A stretch of DNA of 14,808 nucleotides, taken from contig CABUQL010000008.1 in NCBI GenBank assembly GCA_902493665.1, forward strand, positions 1 to 14,808. Direction: 5' to 3'. This DNA is from an uncultured Eubacteriales bacterium. Lineage in GTDB: Bacteria > Bacillota > Clostridia > UMGS1810. Under the pieces are notes generated by a model. It searched no databases. It was not told where the DNA came from and worked only from the letters and a program-made list of their open reading frames with translations. Below, in pieces: positions 1-5,051 of this stretch. Made by a program: the position numbers and the translations under genes. The number at the start of each line of letters is the position of its first letter. Within the stretch, counting starts at the first letter, position 1.

Positions 1-24
1 AATTAACTTTGTAACGGAGGATTT

Positions 25-498
25 ATGGCGGACAAAAAACACGTTTATGAGTCAAAAACAGAAAGAGTTGAGCTTTTAATGCCTCCCCACATCAACGGTT
101 CGGGCAGACTTTTCGGCGGCAAACTTATGGAATGGATTGACATTACCGCTGCGGTTACTGCAAGAAGGCACAGTGAATGCAATGTCACGACCGCCTCTGT
201 AGACAAGCTCGATTTTCTCTCCCCTGCTTTTGAAGACGATACTCTCGTTTTAAAAGGAAAAATCACTTACGTCGGAAGGACGTCAATGGAGGTTAAGGTT
301 AACACTTTTATTGAAAAACTCAGCGGCGAGAGAAAAAAGATAAACACGGCTTATCTTACAATGGTTGCGCTTGACAAAAACGGCAACCCGACCGAAGTTC
401 CGGGTCTTATTTGTGACACAAAAAAGGAACAGGAGGAATTTGAAGCCGGCGAAAAAAGAAGAATGCTCAGAAAAGAAAGAAAAGCAGAAGGATTTTAA
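25..498 (+). CDS. Acyl-CoA thioesterase, hotdog fold (YkhA/YciA-like)
   Basis: This 157-residue protein is a cytoplasmic hotdog-fold hydrolase that would release free acid from acyl-CoA. The family signature is clear near the N-terminus: residues 24-39 carry N24, G26, the LFGGKLMEW run and D39, which form the central helix and active-site region of YciA/YkhA-type enzymes. The segment from about 55 to 115 has the alternating strands of the hotdog sheet. The last 20 residues are a charged tail. Length fits the family (about 130-170). The start is set by GGAGG at 16-20, four bases before the ATG. The stop codon touches the parS site at 499-514. Its chain-length preference cannot be read from sequence, and any link to the par genes is positional only. 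Confidence 0.88.
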   Translation: MADKKHVYESKTERVELLMPPHINGSGRLFGGKLMEWIDITAAVTARRHSECNVTTASVDKLDFLSPAFEDDTLVLKGKITYVGRTSMEVKVNTFIEKLSGERKKINTAYLTMVALDKNGNPTEVPGLICDTKKEQEEFEAGEKRRMLRKERKAEGF

Positions 499-514
499 TG
501 TTCCACGTGGAACA
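499..514. promoter_or_regulatory. parS centromere-like site 1
   Basis: TGTTCCACGTGGAACA is a perfect 16-base inverted repeat (18 bases if the flanking A498 and T515 are counted). It matches the chromosomal parS consensus TGTTNCACGTGNAACA bound by ParB. It sits immediately after the thioesterase stop codon and about 165 bases upstream of parA, so ParB loading here could also affect parAB transcription. Confidence 0.93.
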
Positions 515-569
515 TATTAAATAGTTTTAGCTTTTATTGAAGTAAAACATCGGAAAAAACGATATGCTT

Positions 570-590
570 TGCAAATGCGTTTTGCATTTT
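570..590 (+). terminator. Possible weak terminator or attenuator before parA
   Basis: TGCAAA (570-575) and TTTGCA (581-586) can form a 6-base-pair stem with a five-base loop, followed by TTTTAATT. It could end transcripts from the thioesterase gene or attenuate parA. The stem is short and AT-rich, so support is weak. The rest of the 499-677 spacer shows no convincing promoter. Confidence 0.3.
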
Positions 591-677
591 AATTCCGCTG
601 TAAAAGCCAATGCGATTTAAAAATTAATAAGTAAGCATTTATATCATTTCGGAAGAAATCTTGAAAGGACAGTTTTT

Positions 678-1436
678 ATGGGTAAATGTATTGCCGTTGC
701 AAATCAAAAAGGCGGCGTCGGAAAGACAACAACATCGGTTAATCTTAGCGCTTGTCTCGGAGAAAAAGGAAAAAAAGTGCTTCTTATTGACCTTGACCCC
801 CAGGGAAATGCGTCGAGCGGTCTGGGGATTGAAGAAAGCGAAAAATCAATATATGATGTTCTTATAAATGATGTAAAATTAAGCGATGCGATTATTAAAA
901 CCGAATTTAAAAATCTCAGCATTTGTGCGGCAAACACATCGCTTGCAGGTGCTGAAATAGAACTTGTTGATATTGAAAAAAGAGAAACAAGACTTAAAAA
1001 TGCAGTGGCGGAAATAAAGGATAATTACGATTTTATTATAATTGACTGTCCCCCGTCGCTCGGACTTCTCACGGTTAACGCTTTCGTCTGCACGGATACA
1101 ATTCTTATTCCGCTCCAGTGCGAATTTTATGCGCTTGAGGGATTGAGTCAGCTTGTAAGAACGATTAAGTCAATAAAAAAATCGCTTAACAAAGACATAA
1201 ACATTGAAGGAATACTTCTTACGATGTTTGACGGCAGAACGAATCTTTCGGTTCAGGTTGCCGATGAAATTAAAAAATATTATCCCGACAAGGTTTATAA
1301 ATCGGTTATTCCGCGAAATGTCAGACTCAGCGAGGCGCCGAGTTACGGTCAGCCCATAAACATTTACGACAAACACTCAAAAGGCGCAAAAAGTTATATT
1401 GATTTGGCAAAAGAGGTTATAAAGCGAAACAAATAA
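678..1436 (+). CDS. parA: Chromosome partitioning ATPase ParA (Soj)
   Basis: This 252-residue ParA/MinD-family ATPase binds the nucleoid in its ATP form and works with ParB-parS complexes in chromosome segregation and control of initiation. Visible motifs are the deviant Walker A KGGVGKTT at 11-18 with the signature lysine K11, the switch region LIDLDPQGNAS around 36-46, and the Walker B stretch DFIIIDCPPS at 118-127. There is no N-terminal DNA-binding extension, so this is the short chromosomal Soj type rather than a plasmid ParA. AAAGGA at 664-669 precedes the ATG. An overlapping ATG at 661 in another frame gives only a shadow. parB follows after 21 bases, which indicates an operon. Confidence 0.96.
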   Translation: MGKCIAVANQKGGVGKTTTSVNLSACLGEKGKKVLLIDLDPQGNASSGLGIEESEKSIYDVLINDVKLSDAIIKTEFKNLSICAANTSLAGAEIELVDIEKRETRLKNAVAEIKDNYDFIIIDCPPSLGLLTVNAFVCTDTILIPLQCEFYALEGLSQLVRTIKSIKKSLNKDINIEGILLTMFDGRTNLSVQVADEIKKYYPDKVYKSVIPRNVRLSEAPSYGQPINIYDKHSKGAKSYIDLAKEVIKRNK

Positions 1437-1457
1437 CGTTTCTGAAAGGATTTACAT

Positions 1458-2318
1458 ATGGTAAGAAAAGGTTTGGGAAAGGGACTTGGTTCTCTTATTC
1501 CCGAAATTGAAGAAAAATTCGACGGCGAAAAGGTTGTTGAGCTTAAAATCAGCGAGGTTGAGCCTAATAAAAAGCAGCCAAGAGTGCGTTTTGATGAAGA
1601 AAAACTTAATGAACTTGCGGATTCTATATCCCAGCACGGTGTAATTTCTCCGATTATTGTAATTAAACTCGATAACGGATTTTACAGAATTGTTGCCGGC
1701 GAGCGAAGGTGGAGAGCGTCAAAAATCGCAGGAATGAAAAAAATTCCCGCAATTGTGCGCGAATTTGACGATAAAACGTCAACCGAAGTTGCACTTATCG
1801 AAAATCTGCAGCGTGAAAACCTAAATCCTGTTGAAGAAGCAAGAGGATATGACGAGCTTATTAAAAAATTCAGTCTCACACAGGAAGAAGCTGCAAAAAA
1901 GGTAGGCAAAAGCCGTCCTTATATTGCAAATTCACTGAGAATTTTAAATTTGCACAAAAAAATTCTCGATATGCTTGAAAACGGTCAGCTGTCAGTAGGT
2001 CACGCAAAAGTGCTTTTGTCGGTTGAAGATAAATCAAAGCAGCTGGAGCTTGCAAAACTGATTTTGGAAAATTCACTTACGGTGCGTGAGCTTGAAAAAA
2101 TCCTTAAACGTGCCGAAAAGCAAGATGAAAAACCGCAAAACAAAGAAAAAGAAGATTTAAACAAAAAACTGGCATATGAGGAATTTGAGAAAAAACTCCA
2201 AAGTGCACTCGGAACAAAAGTAAAAATTCTTTCGGGCAAGCGCAAAGGAAAAATTGAAATAGAGTATTATTCCGAAGAAGATTTGGAAAGAATTGGTAAA
2301 ATTTTAAAAATTCGCTGA
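1458..2318 (+). CDS. parB: Chromosome partitioning protein ParB (Spo0J), CTP-dependent clamp
   Basis: This 286-residue protein loads at parS and slides on neighbouring DNA as a CTP-dependent clamp. The N-terminal GLGKGLGSLIP (5-15) is the ParA-stimulating peptide. The nucleotide-binding boxes are RIVAGERRWRA (77-87) and ENLQRENLNPVEEA (115-128). A helix-turn-helix that reads parS lies at about 139-165 (LTQEEAAKKVGKSRPYIANSL). A charged linker (about 218-240) leads to the C-terminal dimerisation domain (240-286). Length and domain order are those of Spo0J. AAAGGA at 1445-1450 lies seven bases before the ATG. The two parS sites flank the parAB pair. No clear terminator follows. Confidence 0.96.
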   Translation: MVRKGLGKGLGSLIPEIEEKFDGEKVVELKISEVEPNKKQPRVRFDEEKLNELADSISQHGVISPIIVIKLDNGFYRIVAGERRWRASKIAGMKKIPAIVREFDDKTSTEVALIENLQRENLNPVEEARGYDELIKKFSLTQEEAAKKVGKSRPYIANSLRILNLHKKILDMLENGQLSVGHAKVLLSVEDKSKQLELAKLILENSLTVRELEKILKRAEKQDEKPQNKEKEDLNKKLAYEEFEKKLQSALGTKVKILSGKRKGKIEIEYYSEEDLERIGKILKIR

Positions 2319-2539
2319 AAAATCGACCTTTAAAATTGGCTCGTAACGAATTTTCAGAAAAAACAGGTCATTCTTGTTGATTAAACAAAAAGATCTGTCA
2401 GAATCAAAAAACAGCGCGAAATACAAAGCGCGACTTCTAAAATTGTGAAATTTTTAAATTTTTAAAGCTAATTTTTAATAAATTTAAAAAAATTATTAAA
2501 TTTTAATTTTAGTGAAAAATAATGAAATGTAAAAAATAA
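2319..2539. other. AT-rich spacer between parB and parS site 2
   Basis: This gene-free stretch has no recognisable coding frame. Bases 2441-2540 contain only 8 G or C in 100. A short GCGC/GCGC hairpin is possible at 2414-2431, with no T-tract after it. Such AT-rich DNA could bend, melt easily or act as an upstream promoter element, but nothing here assigns a role. The parAB terminator, if any, is not evident. Confidence 0.5.
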
Positions 2540-2555
2540 TGTTCCACGTGGAACG
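2540..2555. promoter_or_regulatory. parS centromere-like site 2
   Basis: TGTTCCACGTGGAACG differs from site 1 only in its last base, so the central 14-base palindrome GTTCCACGTGGAAC is intact. It lies between the AT-rich spacer and the ribosome binding site of the next gene. With site 1 it brackets parAB. Confidence 0.9.
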
Positions 2556-2581
2556 TCAAAAAATATTATGCGGAGGAAACA

Positions 2582-3004
2582 ATGAAAAAGAATATCAGAT
2601 ACCTCTGGATTTATACGGGAATACTTTTCAGTGTTGCTTTGCTTCTTATAATATTTGCTTATTTTACGCAGTCAAATATTATTAACGAAACAAAACAAAT
2701 TCAGGAAAAAAATCTAAACGGTATGCAAAAAAGCGTTACTCAGCTCACCGAGGACAACAGAAAACTTAAAACAGAATGTGAAAAACTCACAAAAACGGTT
2801 GACGAGCAAAACCAGATAATCGAAACCTACAAAGAAAAAGAAACAGAATCAATTTTAACAAAAGAAGTTGACGAAAAACTTGCAATGGCTTACGACAGCT
2901 ATGCAGGAGGCAAAAAAAGCGAAGCAAAAAATATGATTATAAGCATTGACAGAGAAAAACTTACAAATATTCAGCAAAAAATTTACGATATTATCATGAA
3001 ATAA
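2582..3004 (+). CDS. Unrecognised single-pass membrane protein with coiled coil
   Basis: I do not recognise this 140-residue protein. Residues 1-7 are short and basic, 8-28 form one hydrophobic helix (WIYTGILFSVALLLIIFAYF), and 33-90 are a heptad-rich, charged coiled coil. The last 45 residues look like a small helical hairpin, with AMAYDSYAGGKKSEAKNMI resembling half of a TPR-like pair. The expected topology is an N-terminal membrane anchor with the coiled coil outside or in the cytoplasm. GGAGG at 2572-2576, five bases before the ATG, makes the start firm. The gene begins 26 bases after parS site 2 and ends directly at the serS promoter. A role in anchoring or septum and origin placement is guesswork from context only. 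Confidence 0.8.
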   Translation: MKKNIRYLWIYTGILFSVALLLIIFAYFTQSNIINETKQIQEKNLNGMQKSVTQLTEDNRKLKTECEKLTKTVDEQNQIIETYKEKETESILTKEVDEKLAMAYDSYAGGKKSEAKNMIISIDREKLTNIQQKIYDIIMK

Positions 3005-3033
3005 TTGCATTTTGCTGCGTCAGGTGGTACAAT
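3005..3033 (+). promoter_or_regulatory. Sigma-A promoter of serS
   Basis: TTGCAT (3005-3010) and TACAAT (3028-3033) are separated by exactly 17 bases, and TGG before the second box makes an extended -10. The -35 box starts at the base after the upstream stop codon. The predicted start near 3040 gives a leader of about 38 bases, so serS has no room for a T-box leader. Confidence 0.65.
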
Positions 3034-3078
3034 GTATCTAAAACAACATATTGAATTTTTATATACAAGGAGAAAAAA

Positions 3079-4347
3079 ATGCTTGATATTAAATTAATCA
3101 GAACAGAACCCGAAAAAGTTAAAGCCGCATTGGCAAGAAGAAAGGAAAATGTTGATATTGATGCTCTTTTGGAGCTCGACAATAAGCGACGTGAGCTTCT
3201 TTTTAAAGTTGAGCAGCTCAAAGGAAAACAAAACGAAACAAGCAAAATGATTCCCGCAATGAAAAAAGAGGGCAAAGACGTTGCGCCGATTTTTGCAGAA
3301 ATGAAGACTCTTTCGGCAGAAATAAGCGAATTTGACGACGAAATCAGAGAACTCGACGAAAAAATCAACAAAGTTATGCTCACAATCCCCAATATTCCAA
3401 ATCCGACAGTTCCTGACGGCGAAACAGACGCCGACAACGTTGAAGTAAGACGTTTTATGGAACCCACGAAATTTGATTTTGAGCCGAAAGCACACTGGGA
3501 TATCGGAAACGATCTCGGAATTTTGGATCCGCAGACCGCAGGAAAAGTTACGGGAACAAGATTTACATTTTACAGAGGACAGGGCGCGCGTCTTGAGCGT
3601 TCTATCATAAACTTTTATTTGAACACGCACACCGAAGAAAGTGGATATACCGAAATTTTCCCGCCGTACATGGTTCACCGCCGTTCAATGGTCGGAACAG
3701 GTCAGCTTCCTAAATTTGAAGAGGACGCTTTCAAGGTTGTCGGAACGGATTATTTCCTTATTCCTACCGCAGAAGTGCCTGTTACAAATATGTACAGAGA
3801 ACAGATTTTGGACGGAAACAAGCTCCCGATTAAGCATGTTGCATATTCTGCATGTTTCAGAGCAGAGGCAGGAAGTGCCGGAAAAGACACGAGAGGACTT
3901 ATCAGACAGCATCAGTTCAACAAAGTTGAACTTGTTAAATTTACAAAGCCTGAAGATTCATATGACGAGCTTGAAAAGCTTACACGTGATGCCGAAAAAG
4001 TGCTCCAACTTTTAAAACTCCCTTACAGAGTTGTTAAAATCTGCGTCGGCGACCTTGGATTTACGGCTGCGATGAAGTATGACATTGAGGTATGGATGCC
4101 CAGTTACAACAGATTTGTTGAGATTTCCTCATGCTCTAATTTTGAGGATTTCCAGGCAAGACGAGCCGACATTAAGTTCAAAAATTCGCCGAAGGACAAG
4201 GCGCAGTACGTTCACACGCTTAACGGAAGCGGTGTTGCAATAGGCAGAACCGTTGCGGCTATTTTGGAAAATTACCAGAACGCTGATGGCAGTGTTACGG
4301 TCCCCGAAGTTTTAAGACCGTATATGGGAACAGACATCATAAAGTAA
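3079..4347 (+). CDS. serS: Seryl-tRNA synthetase
   Basis: This 422-residue class II aminoacyl-tRNA synthetase charges tRNA-Ser (and tRNA-Sec where present) with serine in the cytoplasm. The N-terminal 1-105 is the long antiparallel coiled-coil arm that holds the tRNA long variable arm. Class II motif 1 lies around 190-200 (TEIFPPYMV), motif 2 at 260-280 (FRAEAGSAGKDTRG followed by the HQF turn), and motif 3 at 382-396 with R390 in GSGVAIGRT. Length matches the family (about 425). AAGGAG at 3067-3072 fixes the start. It has its own promoter just upstream and a strong hairpin terminator at 4487-4519. Confidence 0.97.
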   Translation: MLDIKLIRTEPEKVKAALARRKENVDIDALLELDNKRRELLFKVEQLKGKQNETSKMIPAMKKEGKDVAPIFAEMKTLSAEISEFDDEIRELDEKINKVMLTIPNIPNPTVPDGETDADNVEVRRFMEPTKFDFEPKAHWDIGNDLGILDPQTAGKVTGTRFTFYRGQGARLERSIINFYLNTHTEESGYTEIFPPYMVHRRSMVGTGQLPKFEEDAFKVVGTDYFLIPTAEVPVTNMYREQILDGNKLPIKHVAYSACFRAEAGSAGKDTRGLIRQHQFNKVELVKFTKPEDSYDELEKLTRDAEKVLQLLKLPYRVVKICVGDLGFTAAMKYDIEVWMPSYNRFVEISSCSNFEDFQARRADIKFKNSPKDKAQYVHTLNGSGVAIGRTVAAILENYQNADGSVTVPEVLRPYMGTDIIK

Positions 4348-4438
4348 GCAGATTCTATGTGTGTTTTAGTAAAAAAGTAACCAAAAAACCGCTTATGGAG
4401 GGAAAATAAGCTTTTTGCTGCCCGGCAAAAACCTATGT

Positions 4439-4456
4439 GCAAAACTATCGTTTTGC
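4439..4456 (-). repeat. GCAAAAC hairpin, inverted copy (A, left)
   Basis: GCAAAACTATCGTTTTGC is the reverse complement of the units at 4735-4752 and 9737-9754. Stem GCAAAAC/GTTTTGC, loop TATC. Confidence 0.8.
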
Positions 4457-4486
4457 GGGAATAAAATAAAAGCAAAGTAATTGTAG

Positions 4487-4519
4487 GGGCGATTCACGAA
4501 TCGCCCGTTTTTTATTTTT
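4487..4519 (+). terminator. Rho-independent terminator of serS, built from a repeat unit
   Basis: GGGCGATTCACGAATCGCCC (4487-4506) has perfect nine-base arms around a two-base centre. It is followed by G, six T, A and five T. This is a textbook intrinsic terminator for rightward serS transcription, 139 bases past the stop codon. The same palindrome, preceded by TGTAGGG, is a member of the repeat family found elsewhere in the window. Confidence 0.8.
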
Positions 4520-4590
4520 ATGTTATGTAATTTTGCAATTTGTCTTTTTATTGCAGCCTTTTGTTTTTGAATTTCAGACACATTTTCGGC

Positions 4591-4610
4591 GGACAATTCA
4601 TGAATTGTCC
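4591..4610. repeat. Palindromic unit, GGACAATTC type (A)
   Basis: GGACAATTCATGAATTGTCC is a perfect 20-base palindrome. It is followed by CTACATT, the complement of the TGTAGGG that precedes other copies, so it is inverted relative to 4487-4506. Confidence 0.85.
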
Positions 4611-4668
4611 CTACATTAATTGAATACAAAGCAAATTCTCCATACAGAAACGGATTAACAAAAAAATA

Positions 4669-4703
4669 AGCCGAAAACAACGAATTTCCCGCTACTTTCG
4701 GCT
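4669..4703. repeat. AGCCGAAA stem-loop module (A)
   Basis: AGCCGAAA (4669-4676) pairs with TTTCGGCT (4696-4703). It matches the module at 9672-9706, but the inner CAACG/CGTTG pairing seen there is lost here. Read leftward, a T-rich tract follows, as in a terminator, though no leftward gene needs one here. Confidence 0.75.
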
Positions 4704-4734
4704 GTTTAATTGCTTAATTTATAATTTATATTTT

Positions 4735-4752
4735 GCAAAACGATAGTTTTGC
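4735..4752 (+). repeat. GCAAAAC hairpin (A, right)
   Basis: GCAAAACGATAGTTTTGC, stem of seven pairs around GATA. Identical to 9737-9754 and one base different from 8121-8138. Confidence 0.8.
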
Positions 4753-4770
4753 GTATGGGTTTTTTGCCAA

Positions 4771-4788
4771 GCTTTTTTGCAAAAAAGC
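4771..4788. repeat. T6/A6 terminal palindrome (A)
   Basis: GCTTTTTTGCAAAAAAGC is a perfect 18-base palindrome. It lies at the same place relative to the GCAAAAC hairpin as the T6/A6 hairpins at 8153-8178 and 9770-9795. Confidence 0.75.
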
Positions 4789-4898
4789 GTATAACAAAAA
4801 ACGCATAATAAAAATCTTTTAATAATCTTATTTTTAAATTTGCTAAGATTCTTAACAAAATATGCAATATTATGACATAAAAAAGTAACATAAATCGG

Positions 4899-4927
4899 TT
4901 GATATTTCTATTAAAATTTGGTATAAT
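4899..4927 (+). promoter_or_regulatory. Sigma-A promoter of secA
   Basis: TTGATA (4899-4904), a 17-base spacer and the perfect -10 box TATAAT (4922-4927), preceded by TGG as an extended -10. The predicted start near 4934 gives a leader of about 117 bases before secA. This is the best promoter match in the window. Confidence 0.8.
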
Positions 4928-4938
4928 TAAGTATATAT

Positions 4939-5014
4939 AGGCAAAGAAGGCTTATATTGCTTATTTTTGCCTTAAAGATTAAAATAAATCTGCATAGAGT
5001 AATAACTGTATGCA
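4939..5014 (+). promoter_or_regulatory. Structured 5' leader of secA (two stem-loops)
   Basis: Just downstream of the predicted start, AGGCAAA (4939-4945) pairs with TTTGCCT (4966-4972). A second element pairs TGCATA (4991-4996) with TATGCA (5009-5014). Inside it, AGT and ACT also pair across a G-G mismatch, leaving loop AATA. The ribosome binding site GAAAGGA (5038-5044) follows in single-stranded sequence. I see no T-tract that would make either a terminator, and no match to a riboswitch family I know. Confidence 0.5.
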
Positions 5015-5051
5015 TTAAAATCGACTGTTTTTCTTGTGAAAGGAATTAAAT

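Larger units (their letters stand above)
4359..4790. repeat. Composite intergenic repeat region A (serS-secA spacer)
   Basis: About 430 bases without a gene are made of modules also found in the other two large spacers. An inverted end comes first: a run matching the complement of GGTTACTTTTTT near 4371-4382, then the hairpin GCAAAACTATCGTTTTGC at 4439-4456. Next are palindromic units at 4487-4506 and 4591-4610. The segment 4542-4769 aligns with 9570-9776, except for an extra stretch of roughly 30 bases near 4631-4660. It includes the AGCCGAAA/TTTCGGCT stem (4669-4703) and a second GCAAAAC hairpin (4735-4752). An 18-base palindrome ends it at 4771-4788. Two GCAAAAC hairpins in opposite orientation give the region rough inverted ends, as in a MITE-like element. 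No target duplication is visible. Confidence 0.75.

Noticed and set aside
3021..3033. GGTGGTAC upstream of serS resembles the conserved core of a T-box leader.
   Set aside because: Only 74 bases separate the genes, too few for a T-box. The bases are better explained as the extended -10 of a promoter with a 17-base spacer, and the expected CC after the core is missing.
4359..4790. Region A as a CRISPR array or insertion sequence.
   Set aside because: The repeats are palindromic and unevenly spaced with no spacer pattern, and there is no transposase frame.
4393..4891. Open frames of 61-95 codons on the leftward strand in the serS-secA spacer.
   Set aside because: They lie inside repeat modules and hairpins, lack ribosome binding sites and have low-complexity composition, so they are chance frames.
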